DNA from: Camelus bactrianus
Taxonomy: Eukaryota > Chordata > Mammalia > Artiodactyla > Camelidae
Length of the DNA: 64,000 nt
Assembly (NCBI RefSeq): GCF_048773025.1
Contig: NC_133546.1
Span: 14,526,001-14,590,000 of the forward strand
Direction of reading: 5' to 3'
Position numbers and translations under genes: made by a program. Shown here one piece after another: positions 1 through 11,222 of this stretch (position 1 is the stretch's first letter; every line of letters begins with the position of its first letter). The notes under the pieces were generated by a model that was not told where the DNA came from, did no database searches, and saw only the letters and a list, made by a program, of their open reading frames with translations.

Positions 1-1298
1 TTATGCAATTAAAATGGCTTTTTATAAGAGCTGGTCTGGAGAAATACTATATTTTTACAAGCCCATTAGTCAAATAGTCAAGCTTCATTATATCATAATA
101 ATTCATCAGGAACCTGTAATGAGAATGTTGCTTCCTTGCAGGATGAGAATGTTAAGGAAAATATGTATTCACAACAGGCCATAAAATGTGTGAAATCTAA
201 ACCAGTGGAAAAGCCAGTGCGTTCATCTGGCTTTCATTTTTGCTGAAGAAGGTAACAGTCCTATGGATGCAACCAATCTTTAACTCAGAAGCCACATCCT
301 TAATTATTAACCCTCTTCTTTCTTCCACCCTTTCCAAACTTCACTCCCTTAAGAGTAGTAGAATGCTTCATTTACAATTACTGTCATGAAAGACTCATGG
401 GAGATCATTCTGGCTTCACTCATTTTTTTCTACTACACGTTTGATATAGCTTATTCTAAATATTTCTCCTTACATCGAATGTATACACGGCAATCAGACT
501 TCCTTAAGCTTAGCCCCTGAACTCTGGGAAGTAAATGTCTTGGCGGAGGGGGAGCTGGGGGATTCCAGGCATCCCGCACACCACCCGCAGGCTCCCTTCC
601 TTCCACCCAGGCACACTTCCAGGTTGCCCAAGGCTCTCATTCTGCGTCCATCAACGGGACGAAATGAAATTGGGCAGGAAAAAAGAAAGCTGCTTCAACA
701 AAGCCCAACGTGTGCAGCTTTGGTAATGCAAGGACTAATTATGGGGACAAGCGTCGGGGCCCGCGGGTAAAGGGAAAGTGTTCCGTTCATGATTTCGATG
801 TATTATTTCAGGAACCTGTAGGGCCCCCAAGATCCCCAGAACCTCTCCTCTTCGTCAAGCAGCTTGCAGTCTTTTCCCTGCTCCCTCTCCACCAATATCG
901 GGGCTGCCGGGACCCCAGCAGTGAGTGTTGTTCTCGTGGGCTTGTGCGCAGCTGGGGTGAGTCCCTCCGAGCCCCACTTCGGGTAGCTGCAGCTGGAGCC
1001 GAGAAGCGCCCAGAGCTCAGAGAAAGGAAAATCACTGAGCAAGACCCAGCCCTCCCCACGGCCACCAAGGGGGCCCGGAGCTCTCCGGCCACCAGGCAGC
1101 TGAACCCAGGCGTCCCAGTCGCTGCGCCCTGGTACCAGAGGGCACCGTGGGGAGAGAACGCGCTGCGCCGCGCTCCCAGCCCTGCGTCCCGCACAGCCAG
1201 GTCAGTGCGCGGCCAGGAGCCGGAGCCCTGGAGAATTCCTGTGTTAACCCGGCGGGGCGAGGGAGGCCCCAGACCCTCCCGGCCCCGCGCCCAGGTAC
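1..1298 (-). other. PPP1R14C: PPP1R14C intron 1 (5' part)
   Basis: Everything left of the exon 1 donor is the beginning of a long first intron; the next exon is outside the window. The first 500 bases are AT-rich. From about 740 on, the intron is GC-rich and continuous with the promoter CpG island. I see no coding exon and no recognisable repeat here. Confidence 0.85.
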
Positions 1299-1613
1299 CT
1301 CACAGCCGTACAGCTGTCCCAGCTGCTCCACGATCCACTCCTCCAGCACTAGCCGCTTCCGAAGCTCCTTACGATCGTATTTCACTGTCACTTTTCCCTG
1401 CTGGTGGCGCCGCTGCTGCTGCTGCTGCTGCTGAACCTGCCCCGCAGCGGCCGCCGTGGCCACGGGCGCCGAGTCCTCCCGGGAGGAGCCCGAGCCGTTG
1501 CTCGAGCCTGGGCTGCCACCGGCGCCGCCCCGGGGACTCTGGAAAAAAACCCGCGCGCCGCCGCCGCCGCCGGCCCCGCCGGTCGCCTCGCTACTGCCCG
1601 TCGCCACCGACAT
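1299..1613 (-). CDS. PPP1R14C: PPP1R14C (KEPI) coding exon 1, PP1 inhibitor
   Basis: First coding exon (105 codons, phase 0 end) of the PKC-potentiated inhibitor of protein phosphatase 1. Read from memory, it is nearly identical to human KEPI: N-terminus MSVATGSSE, a Gly/Ser-rich stretch with RVFFQSPRGG (residues 21-30), a polyglutamine run (61-67), then the start of the PP1-inhibitory domain, KVTVKYDRKELRKRLVLEEW (74-93), ending LYGCE. Thr76 sits in the KVTVKYD motif and matches the phospho-threonine that switches the family into a PP1 inhibitor (Thr73 in human KEPI, Thr38 in CPI-17). The exon ends at a donor reading GAG|GTACCT on the minus strand, where the human protein continues with an acidic EEE run; that part lies beyond the left edge. 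The ATG at 1613 is chosen because the family's N-terminus starts there. The protein is cytosolic or membrane-associated. Identification is firm. Confidence 0.95.
1413..1433 (-). repeat. PPP1R14C: (CAG)7 polyglutamine tract inside PPP1R14C exon 1
   Basis: Seven uninterrupted CTG units on the plus strand, read as seven CAG (Gln) codons in KEPI directly after Gln-Val and before Arg-Arg-His-Gln-Gln. A pure triplet run of this kind is prone to length change. It may account for the conserved Thr being residue 76 here rather than 73. Confidence 0.9.
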
Positions 1614-2028
1614 GTCCCTGCGCGCGCCGGAGCCCTAGTGCGGCCGGGAGGAGGGACAGGCGGAGCGCGCCCGGCGCCGCTACCACCTCGGGCCGGGCAG
1701 CGGCATGCGAGGGGCTCGCCGGCACCTGCTCCGCGCCACCGCCAGGCTCGTGGGGATGTCGGGAGGAGCCGAGGCGACACCGAGGAGCTCAGGCGGGGGA
1801 GGGCGGGGAGGAGGGTAGGGCGGGGACCGAAGCCTTAAAGACGCCGCCGAGGACCCTCTCGGTCCAGCCGGGAGGCGGATCCGGCGCCTGGCAGACAGCG
1901 GGCCCGGGATGTGGGAGTTGCGAGCGGCGGCAGGAATGTGTGCGCGCAGACACGCGCGGGCGCACGGGTGTAGACACCTAGAGGAGTAGCGGGTGGGGTC
2001 TGATGCCAGGGATGGTCCTCTGCGCCTC

Positions 2029-2090
2029 CTGTCCTCCTGGACACCGTGTCCTGTCCTCCTGGACACCGTGTCCTGTCCTCCTGGACGCCG
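2029..2090. repeat. 22-bp minisatellite, about 2.8 units
   Basis: The string CTGTCCTCCTGG begins at 2029, 2051 and 2073, giving a 22-bp period with near-perfect units (the last carries ACGCCG instead of ACACCG). It lies about 420 bp upstream of the PPP1R14C start codon, within the CpG island. Confidence 0.9.
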
Positions 2091-2349
2091 GGATTGCGCT
2101 TCTCCCGCCGTCCCGAAGCGCGCGAAACCTGCCACCTCCCGCGCCCTCGGCCGGCCCAGCCGGGGACAGGCGACCGCCTGGGCAGGGCACGCGGGAAGGG
2201 ATCGCGCCTGCAGGTTCCTTGCAAAGGTTTTCCTCTCCCTACCGCCTCCTCGGATGGCAGGAAAGTGTCTCCTCCCCTCTCGGCCCCACCCGGCCACTCC
2301 AAACACCATTCCTATTCACGCCACTTCCCCTCAGGGATTGTGAGAAAAA

Positions 2350-4232
2350 TTGACGAGGCGATGTTTGTGCAATCAGGCAATCACCGCGCCCAAGGAATTC
2401 CCTTCAGACCAGTTTTTCTCCCCTTACACAGTGTCTTGTGTCATCCTAGGCAGAGTAGTAAGTTATCTTTATATCTAAAGGGCAGGAGGCTGATCATCTC
2501 TTGGGCTAAGGAATTGGGGACATTCTGACAGCAAACATTTCTCTAAGAGTCAGTGCGGTTACTGACCTTACATTTCTAGTATTCCCTGCATAGCCAGCTT
2601 TCCTCTCTCCTAATACTATTTCCAAACAACCTCTTTTTAGCTAGGAAAGCAACAACACTAACTACTTTTAAAACATCATGCAGCCAAGTAGAGTTACAAA
2701 TGAATGAGCTTATTATAAAGCTTAGGGCATGGAGATGAGGAGGGAAGTTGTAAACAGAAAATTGCATGTGTATGTTTGTAAAATTAAGAGGGGGACACTA
2801 ATGTATTTCTATTCTATATACAATACATTTCTGTTCAGGCAACTGAAAGAAACTACAAAGATGTTCAAACACAAGCAAGTAGCTTTTATGAACTTTTTTT
2901 TAAGCTGGTAAAGGTTACTGGCAGCTACTCAAATAAGTTTCTCAGAGATAAAATAAAGAATCAAGTCAGTTTCCTCTAAATACTTTCTACCATGGAGAGA
3001 GGATTCTGTGTGGGCTCCTAGACTCCCAGCTACAGACAATGAAAATAAAAGTAGTCAGTAGCTTTGTCCTGACTCCTCTGGCTCTGCAGCTGGTACCCCA
3101 ATCTGCTCTACCCAGATTTGTGTCTGCTTTGTTCCTTTGGTTGGGGTTTTCCAGCCAGAACCTGAGAAGGGATTTTCCCAGTGTTCCATGCCTGAAGCTC
3201 AACATCAAGACAGGTCTGGTCTTGGACAGTGAAAGGAAAGATCTAGCGGGGATTGTGTAAATAAGGTGGGTCTTGGGCCCCTCTCACAATTAGAGGGGTC
3301 AAGGCTAAAAGTCGCTGCCCCCCTGGAAGAGTCAGCTGTCCTTAAAGTGGTAAGTTTCCCACCGACCTTACACAGAGAAGGGAGATGAAGCTACCCGGAT
3401 TGGCTCCTAGAGATTGATGGCTGTTCTCCACATCACCTCCACCCTCACTTGCCTCGGAGGGTAGATCATTTTAAACCCTGTTCACAGAGCCAAGAAGGCA
3501 AGCACCTCAACAAAATGGAACTCTGTCAGCCAGGAGGAGGAGGAGGCGGGAGGGCAGCAAATCAAATCTCCCCACACAGAATAAGTTTGTCTCCCTCCAG
3601 ACATCTGGCACTTAGCCAAGTTAGCCAGCACCAGCTTTAACCAACTGGACTAACAAGAGAATTTCAATCGAAACAAAAACAGATAAACTTTTACTTAATG
3701 AAGGAGAAACTATATAAACCCGCAGCCTCATTCTGGTGCTGGAGTCTGGCTATACCAATTGTTTTGAAAATTGTGCCTGTGATCCAGGAGTGTGGCAGAG
3801 TGGGAAATTCCAACTCCTTCCTTTGAGTCTTTGGACAATGAATTCAGTCATTCAAGAATAACTTCAAAGGATTTATAAAAATTCACTAAGTTCTTTCTGA
3901 GAATTTCTTATGTCAATTTTTTTCTCACTGCATAAGATGCTTTTCCTCTGTGCTTAAAATTTAGCTTTCATGTATGACTTCAAAAATGACAAGTACTAAG
4001 AGACATTTAAGAAGAAATTTAGGGTTTTAGGTATCCTAACTTGTAGAAAAGTAGCCAGGGAAGAGTTAGTCTCTTTCCACAGGCACAGGTACACTGACCT
4101 TCAGATGCCCAAATGAGTCACTTTGACTTGGAATTATGAGTTGACCTAAACAAGAGTTCCTCATCCTATAAATCCAATAGCTCCACCAAGGACATAATTT
4201 GCATTTGAAATGAATTCCATAACCCCCACTCC
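2350..4232. other. Upstream flank of PPP1R14C, no gene seen
   Basis: Ordinary AT-rich intergenic DNA. Open frames are short and have no recognisable product. I recognise no repeat family here. Confidence 0.5.
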
Positions 4233-4257
4233 CACACACACACACACACACACACAC
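4233..4257. repeat. (CA)12 microsatellite
   Basis: Uninterrupted CA dinucleotide run, ending in CGAC. Confidence 0.95.
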
Positions 4258-4509
4258 GACTCCATGTTGGAAAAATCAAAACTCAGTGTTCAAATCTTGA
4301 CAGACAGTAGAATTACTGTTTTTGCAGATTTCAAATATTGAAGACAAAATATTTGGGAACAAGGGAATTATTCCCAGACCAGAAACCCTTTACATAGATG
4401 ACTAAATTCAGCAAAACCAGTGATATTTCTCAACAGTAAGACTAATGTATATATTTGTTCAGAGCACTTTCATTTCTAACTTAAACAAGTTTTTAAAAAT
4501 GGTAGTTAA

Positions 4510-5400
4510 TCAAAAACATTGGATGACATACAGATGGCCAACGGCCACATGAAAAGATGCTCAGTATCTATAATTATTAGAGAAATACAAATCGAAACTA
4601 CCATGAGGTATCACCTCATACCAGTCAGAATGGCCACCATTAAAAAGTCTACACATAATAAATGCTGGAGAGGGTGTGGAGAAAAAGGAATCCTCCTACA
4701 CTGTTGGTGGAAATGTAAATTGGTGCAGCCACTATGGAGGAAAGTATGGAGGTTCTTTAAAAAACTAAAAACAGACTTACCATATGATCCAGCAATCCCC
4801 CTCCTGGGCATATATCTGGAGAAAATTATGATTTGAAAAGATACATGCACCCCAATGTTCACAGCAGCACTATTTACAATAGCCAAGATATGGAAACAAC
4901 CTAAACATCCATTAACAGATGACTGGGTAAGAAGATGTGGTATATTTATACAATTCAGCCATAAAAAAGAATGAAATAATGCCATTTGCAGCTACATGGA
5001 TGATCTAGAGATTATCATATTAAGTGAAGTAAGTCAGACAAAGATAAATATCATATGATATCACTTATATGTGGAATCTAAAAAAAATGATACAAATTCT
5101 ATTTACAAACCAAAAGCAGACTCAGGGACATAGAAAATCAAGTATGGTTACCAAAGGGGAAAGGGCAGGAAGTGATAAATTAGGGGTTGGGGATTAACAG
5201 ACACATGTTACTGTATATAAATTAGATAAACAAGGACCTACTGTATAGCACAGGGAACTATATTCAGTTTCTTGTAATAACATATAAAGGAAAAGAATCT
5301 GAAAAGAAAAAAATATATGTATGTATATGTATAACTGAATCACTTGCTGTACACCTGAAACTAACACTGTAAATCAACTACACTTCAATTAAAAAATATA
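4510..5400 (+). mobile_element. L1 3' end (ORF2 C-terminus and 3' UTR)
   Basis: A 5'-truncated L1 LINE. The frame at 4519-4836 reads the ORF2 C-terminal cysteine-rich region: [18 protein letters not shown] followed by [18 protein letters not shown] and [12 protein letters not shown]. The frame then breaks, but the remaining ORF2 end and the 3' UTR follow. The element closes at the typical tail 'ctgaaactaacactgtaaa...cttcaattaaaa' near 5395. Only the last ~0.9 kb is present, so the copy is dead on arrival. Confidence 0.92.
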
Positions 5401-6270
5401 CTTTTTTAAAACATTGAAGAATTTTTAATGAGTTGAAAGGTCTGAGAATTTTCTAGAGCACAAGAGATTACCTTCTGCCTTAAGGCAATTACTCCCTGCT
5501 GTGAGCATATCTCTTCTTCATAGCTTTGTGTTTTCTTAACTTGGCCATGTTTTACTTGCTTTCTGAGTTGGGGAAAGTTTCTTTTAGGAATTATATAGGT
5601 CCTTTATCCCTGAAAAGGATGTTTATACCCAAGGGTTGTTAGAAATGGTGACAACCAGGGGTCCCAGGGCTTTCTTAACTCCCCAGGGAAACGAGGACTA
5701 ACTACAAATGTTTATACTCAGCTGCAAATTTCCTTACCCATGAAAGACTAGTTGTTGAAATACTTATGCAATACTTGGTAATCTACCTTGAGACTGTGAT
5801 AATTTCAGCCTCCAAGGTCTACAAACCTCAACAGAGAACTCTTGAGTAAGACAAGTCAGTGATAAGATGTTGGCACCTGATTTCCCTCAAAGATTTGATA
5901 AAGTGAAAAGACAAACAAAAAGTAATTTTAAGTCTGGTTTTCATTATGAAAGCAGAAAAAAAAAAGTCATCTGTTCTTTAGGATTCTATCAGTTACTCAC
6001 AGCATTTTCAGTTTTCAGAATATCTGTATTCTGAAAATTGTTTCACACCATTATTTCATTGTTCTTTACGGAGTGAGAGTGGCAGTATTGTCAACAGCAT
6101 TATCAGTGCTGTTTTCTTTGGGCTACTGTTTCATCCCCCTTTTTTCCCTTCCTAATTCTGGGCCTTTGATTTTATCATGCACTACAATTTGGAATCATAA
6201 TTCCAAAATAAACTTAGCCATTGCTTGCATAAATAATTAGAGCCAATAGCAGCCTTTGTTGCAATTCTAG
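5400..6270. other. Intergenic, no feature recognised
   Basis: Moderately AT-rich DNA without long open frames or a repeat I can name. Confidence 0.4.
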
Positions 6271-6427
6271 AATTTTGTCTCAAATATTCTTACCTGACTG
6301 TTTAGAGATGATGAAAAGCAGGAGGAGAAATCTACAGCTTCATCTCATCTCTTTCAACAAAGACTTAGTATCCCTACACCTTCCTCCAGCCTGTGGAATA
6401 GTTTGTCTCTGTAAAGCCAGTTATCCC

Positions 6428-6767
6428 TTTGAAGGGGGCAAAGCCCACAAAGGGACCAGCAAGACCTCCCAGGCAGGGCCACTGCCTTCCTGCTTCTGCG
6501 CTTCTGTGAAACAGCCTGCTTCTAGGAAAACGAAACTTACCCCTAAAATTCCACTGGTTCCCAAAAGCTCACTCTTGATTGGTCCACTTCTAATACCTCA
6601 TTTGCATATGGCACGAATTTAATTGAAACTTAAAACCCTATAAAAGCCTGTGAAAACCTACAGACGGGGTCCAGAGCTTGGAGTATTAACTCCTCTGCGC
6701 CGCCGGTGTAATAAAACCTGAGTTCTCTAACCCTCCAAGTGTCGACGGGATTCACGTTTCTGTAACA
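6428..6767 (+). mobile_element. Solo LTR of a class I (ERV1-like) endogenous retrovirus
   Basis: LTR fossil with U3-R-U5 landmarks in order: ATTGG CCAAT-type box near 6578, octamer ATTTGCAT at 6600-6607, TATA-like CTATAAAAGCC near 6637, AATAAA near 6710, and a TGTAACA 3' end at 6761-6767. It is related to the LTR at 42.28 kb. CCCT occurs just before the presumed start and just after the end, so a 4-bp target duplication is possible. No internal viral region is attached. The left boundary is approximate. Confidence 0.75.
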
Positions 6768-7394
6768 CCCTGTCTAGCCGATGGCCTCTTGCCCTCCCCC
6801 TTTCACTTCCAGTGTTTTGTAAGAGCTATCTATTCCCCATGCCCCTGTCTTCCCTGCTCCTGCTCAGCCCTCTGCAGTGCAGCCGACCAAGGTCATCAGC
6901 GAACTCCGTGTTGCTCAACTCGATGTGTGCTTTTCAGCTCTTACCTGACTTGACCTCCTGCCCCATTTGACAATCTTGAACCTCTCCTTGCCAACACACC
7001 CCCGGTTTTGCTCCCACCTCTCTCTATTCCATCGCAGTGATTCTGGTGAACTCCTTTTCCTACATTCCCGCCTCTGAGCTGAGTGGTTCTCCAGGGTTCT
7101 ACCCTCAGCTCCTCTTTGCTCATCCATACACTCGCCCCAGGTGATTCTGTCTCCTGCTGAAGCTTTTGCTTTGACACCCTACCTTCTACCTGCCACAGAC
7201 TCCCCAAATCACAACCTCAAGCAGATTGCTGGTCCAAGCTTCAGATGCACAGGTACACCACATTCAGTGCCCATGCACTATGCAAATACATTGATAGTTA
7301 AAGTACACAACAGACACTTATAGACGTTCATCAGAGAGCAAAACGGTACAGCGAATATTGTTTCAGCCATAGATGGTCAGCACAGTAAAGGCTG
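6768..7394. other. Intergenic, no feature recognised
   Basis: Unique-looking DNA, somewhat pyrimidine-rich around 6800-7100. Short frames on both strands give no recognisable protein. Confidence 0.4.
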
Positions 7395-7625
7395 CTCTAG
7401 TCCAGTTTTTTCAAACATTTTTTACCACAAGCCACAATAAGAAATACATTTTTGGCATGACCTAAATATATATCCACACACATAACTTACCCATATCACA
7501 TGTAATACACTCTGACATGTCCTGTTCAGTTCTGTTCTGTTTCATTATTTTTAAAGAATGCCACTCACAATATCCCAAGCCACTAAAGGGTTTCAACCCA
7601 GAATTTGAGAGGCGCTGCTGTTGGC
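7395..7625. mobile_element. hAT-type nonautonomous DNA transposon fragment
   Basis: It resembles mammalian hAT (Charlie-type) short elements: a 'tttttcaaacattttttaccacaa' start, 'cacaataagaaatacattttt' and CA-rich middle parts, and a decayed right end 'cagaatttgagaggcgctgctg'. Family recognised by eye; the subfamily is not assigned. Confidence 0.55.
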
Positions 7626-7949
7626 CTGAACTATGCCTACAAGTGCCAGTCCTGGCTCTCCTCAGTCTTAATGGCATACTCCAGGCTGGTGACTTATTTC
7701 CCTGACACTCTCTTCTATCACAATTAAGTGAAGTGTTTGGTCAACAATTTTGACCCAAAATAACTGACACAGAGCATGCATGTGATCCTTCTAGAAGTGC
7801 CACAAGACAGCAAAGAAGAAGAATATTCTGAACATTAAGATGGGCCTTTGCTGGACCTCCACGCTCTCTTGGGAAATGGTGGAGTGCCTAGAGGGTAAAA
7901 ATAGAAGGCTATTAGGGCAATATTGGTAGAGCCTCCAGTCTCAAGACAA

Positions 7950-8165
7950 GTGTATGGCAGTGGTTACCAGCACAAACCCCAGACCCAAGTGCCTAGATTC
8001 AATCTGGCCTCTGCCACTTAGGTACTGTGTGACCTTGGGAAGTTACTTAACTTCTCTGTCCCTCCATTCCTCCATCTATAAAATGATCAGTAGCACAGGT
8101 CTGTCTCACAGGTTTTTCTGAGGGAAAAGGAGTTACTGGGGAAAAAGAACCTAGAACAGTGCCTG
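7950..8165 (+). mobile_element. MIR SINE
   Basis: Close to the MIR consensus core: 'ctgccacttaggtactgtgtgaccttgggaagttacttaacttctctgt' region, then 'tcatctataaaatg', ending 'cctagaacagtgcctg'. An ancient mammalian tRNA-derived SINE. Confidence 0.9.
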
Positions 8166-8608
8166 CGGTTATGTGTGCAAGGATTGTAAACACCACAGAG
8201 AGGACTGACTCACCACAGTTTCAACAACGTCCCAGAGAAATTATGGCCACAGGCACACCCTGACTTCAGGGATGTGAAAAGAACAGTGGTAAAACATCTC
8301 CATAGAGAACCTGCTCCAATCACTATAAAACACAATCCAGTTAGCGTTCCCATTGTCAAGTCCCAATAAATGGAGGTAAACACCTATACCCACTGCTTTC
8401 TCAGTTGGCACCTCTACCCAGTTGCCTCGAAGTCACCTCAAATTAACCGATTCAAAGGGAAATCACCATCTTCCCAAGCTGGACCTGCTTCACTTCCTAG
8501 CTTCCTTTTGCCAGGACTGTTTAGCACTATTCACTTCTTTGTTCAATCTAAACACTTGAGAACCATCTACCTCTTTCTCTTATCCACCGTGCCCAATCAA
8601 TAAGCAAA
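8166..8608. other. Intergenic, no feature recognised
   Basis: No recognisable repeat or gene. A 77-codon frame at 8370-8603 has no known match and looks like chance. Confidence 0.4.
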
Positions 8609-8609
8609 T

Positions 8610-9560
8610 CCTAAAGTTTCCATGTTTGTCTGGATCTCAGACCTGCCTCCTCCTCTGGTCTCCATGCTCCTTGCATTTCTCCCGTGCTGTCCTAGTTTAT
8701 CATCACACCCGCCTTACCTCATTCTCTGTATTGCTCCCACAGAGAGATTTCCAAAAGCAATGTAATCTATATCATATGCTTAAAATTACCCCCACGCTCC
8801 CCATTCCCTCCAGGCTAAAGTCCAGACAACATTGCGTTGTACACAAGGCCTTTCTTGCTCTGGCCCTTGCTTTCTGCTTCAGCATCTGTTCCAACACTCC
8901 CCATTCCACCCCCATGCGCATACACGCCTCCCTCTGCCCAATACCTTACTGAATGTGTTGTTCCCAAATATGAACGTTCCCCGTCTACCTTTGCCTGTGC
9001 CTCCAACCTCCCTTCCCAGCTCCCATGGTCCCAGGATGACCACTGGCCCAACACCACCACCACCACGCCCCTCCAGGATCAGCTCCTGGTCTCGCCTCCC
9101 TGACTAAGCTCTCTGTGATTTCCTCGGTCTCAGCTAGGAGACTATTCTCCTGTTTGCCCGTTGGCCACCATCTGTCACATCCCCCATCAAGCCTTTCTGG
9201 AATCAGGTCTCTGCTCCAATGTCACCTCCTTGGGTAGGTCTTCTCTCTGCACCCTCTATCCCCTCGATCTCTTTCTTTCTCCTCCTCATTCTTATGACTT
9301 GAAAAGTGATTTGTTAACCGCCTCGCTCTCCCACTGGAAAGTAAATTTCATGAGGGCAGGGATTCCATTGTTCACTTTCTCCGCTTCCTAAAACCGCATG
9401 AGAGCACCAGTAGCACCCAGTGTCTCACTGTTGACAAGAGTCTGTTGAGTCATCTGTCCCTCCCACTAGATTGTAAACTCCAAACTCCTGAAGACAAGGG
9501 CAAGGCTAATTGGGGTTTGTTTCTCAGGACCAGGAACAGTGCTTACCACGTGGTAGGTGC
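8610..9560 (+). mobile_element. L2 LINE, 3' portion
   Basis: Pyrimidine-rich L2 sequence with the family's landmarks: a 'ccctccaggctaaagtccag' block, 'caaggcctttcttgctctggccc', 'ctctgctccaatgtcacctcc', and 'ccactggaaagtaaatttcatgagggcaggga' followed by the 3' end. Several open frames here (8626-8952, 8832-9107) are by-products of the biased composition and not genes. Confidence 0.85.
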
Positions 9561-10270
9561 CCCAAAATAGGACATGAGTAAAACTATCTCCACTTCTGGC
9601 TTTACATTTGTTTTCTTGACTCTCTAATACAAATATACAGACTTGCAGGTCTCTCTCGTCTCTCCTCAGGATAGGCTCAGTCTGGTGGTGGTTGTTCTTT
9701 TAAATCATAGGAAGTCACACTTCTCCCCGCTACAGAGACACTCCTGGGTTTCCATAGTAAACAAAGGAAATAACTGTCACTCCATTCTCCCAAGGTCCTA
9801 CACACCAGCTGGAGCTCTAACCACCTTTTCTTCTAGTATTTAGTTTCAGCTTTTCAGCACCTTAGTGGTTTGAGGCTGTTAGGAGACAGTGGCTGAGGAA
9901 TCAGGTGTAAAATCAAATCGTAATTCCAGCTCTATTCTTACCTGCCTCTGCCATCAGCGAGTAGCTGTTTTCCTATCTACAAAAGGAGGAATGATTCCCA
10001 AGGCCGCCGCCCCAGGCCATCTGTGGTGAAGGGTCAGGTCACCTTGGACTGACCGAGGCGTGGTCCTACAGGCACAACTAATCTGCCGCTGTGACACCTT
10101 CGACTCACCAAGCAAGTCTGGCAACAGTTAACCTGCTCCAGGTGCTGTTCTGTACCAGTCTGTACCCTTGGTCCAATGTCTCTAAGACTTTCTAAACATC
10201 TGCTCTCATGCTCCAAACCTGTCTTGCCTTTGCCCAAAAACAAAACAGTTCACCAACTGGCACCAGCTCA
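9560..10270. other. Intergenic, no feature recognised
   Basis: No gene or clear repeat seen. Confidence 0.4.
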
Positions 10271-10460
10271 GGAACCACCCTCTGAAAAGCTCTGTGATAA
10301 AGGTCCCATTTTGTAATTAGGATTGGCTTATCAACCCTAATCGCTGTGGTAATAGCAATAATAGCTGGGCATTGCCCTCCAGCTTGAGAGAATGAGGAGC
10401 TGGTTTTAATTTCTGCTTCTGGAAATCGTTGATAAAAATAGAGCCCATCCTAGTGACCCA
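10270..10460. promoter_or_regulatory. Possible conserved noncoding element
   Basis: Unique, repeat-free stretch rich in developmental-factor-like words: TGATAAAG, TAATTAGGATTGG, CTTATCAACCCTAATCG, GCAATAATAGC and GTTGATAAAAATAG, containing several GATA (TTATC/GATAA) and homeodomain (TAATTA) cores. There is no open frame. The call rests on motif density only. Confidence 0.25.
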
Positions 10461-10563
10461 GAAAGAGGCTCACCTTCTGATGAGGCTGCGTGGCCTCCAC
10501 ACTTCGCACACCGTGTGCTGAGGGGGATGGTGTTAGAATCCTTCCTTTAGAAATCGGCATCTC

Positions 10564-10650
10564 GGAGGTGGGTGTAGCTCAGTGGTAGGGTGCATGCTTA
10601 GCATGCACAAGGTCCTAGGTTCAATCCCCGGTGCCTCCATCTAAAAGAAA
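10564..10650 (+). mobile_element. Camelid tRNA-Ala-derived SINE (Vic-1 type)
   Basis: A box GTGTAGCTCAGTGG, anticodon-stem region GCATGCTTAGCATGC and B box GGTTCAATCCCC are well kept, followed by a short A-rich tail. It is the best preserved of the six copies. An extra 'ggtg' near the 5' end spoils the acceptor stem, so this is a SINE and not a tRNA gene. Confidence 0.9.
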
Positions 10651-11075
10651 AGATGAAATCAGCATCCCTGGTCCTGCCTGTCTCTCAGGACTGTTGGGAT
10701 CACTGCATTGTGTTGTGTTGTACTGTATGTTGCACTGTGTTACAATGGGCTCCATCCCAGTGGAAAGAGGGCTGGGTGTCCATGAAGGGCCTGGTGTTCC
10801 CACTGTCAATTATCTGGACAACTGGAAGGCCTTTCTAGAAGGCAAACTCTTTAGGCGCTGCACAAGGAGGTGGGAGAAGCGATGTTTCCTTAGCCTTATA
10901 ATAAGACTGTGAGGAGATGTTTAGACTTAACCGTGCCCACGGGGAAGTGGGCCCACAGCCAGGTCAGCAAATCATGAGTTAGTCTTACGCAGAGCACATG
11001 GCCCAAGTTTATAACAGTTTGGGTCTTAAAATACCAAAAACTCTCCATCGCTTGTATCTATTATGCGTTAGACAC
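10650..11075. other. Intergenic, no feature recognised
   Basis: Includes a short TTG/TGT-rich patch at about 10700-10740. Otherwise unremarkable. Confidence 0.4.
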
Positions 11076-11077
11076 CT

Positions 11078-11222
11078 TTTTAAAAAAATTTTTTTAGGGT
11101 TGTTTTTTGGGAGGGGGGAGGTAATTTGGTTTATTTACTTTTTTATTGGAGGTCCTGGGGATTGAGCCCAGGACCTTGTGCATGCAAAGCACATGCTCTA
11201 CCACTAAGCTATGCCCTCCTCC
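11078..11222 (-). mobile_element. Camelid tRNA-Ala-derived SINE, minus strand
   Basis: Reverse copy: B box complement GGGGATTGAGCCC, then 'cttgtgcatgcaaagcacatgctctaccactaagctatgccctcc' as the tRNA half, with the T-rich/GGGGG 3' part to the left (tail 'taaaaaaattttttta'). Confidence 0.9.

Larger units (their letters stand above)
1130..2230. promoter_or_regulatory. PPP1R14C: CpG island over PPP1R14C promoter and exon 1
   Basis: CpG dinucleotides are dense from about 1130 to 2220, with CGCG runs and GC-box-like GGGCGG/CCGCCC strings, in contrast to the AT-rich DNA on both sides. It spans exon 1 and the upstream flank, as expected for the promoter of a broadly expressed gene. There is no clear TATA box. 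The transcription start cannot be placed from sequence alone but should lie above 1613 (minus strand). Confidence 0.75.

Noticed and set aside
710-1981. 423-codon plus-strand frame across the PPP1R14C CpG island
   Set aside because: It is antisense to a firmly identified exon, and its length comes from GC-rich, stop-poor composition. It has no domain and is Arg/Pro/Ala-rich as expected for such a shadow.
1680-2528. Several overlapping 100-210-codon frames on both strands
   Set aside because: All lie in the CpG island and the minisatellite; composition explains them and none shows a known protein.
10564-10650. A genuine tRNA-Ala gene
   Set aside because: The acceptor stem is interrupted by extra bases and followed by a SINE tail; five more copies of the same unit lie in the window.
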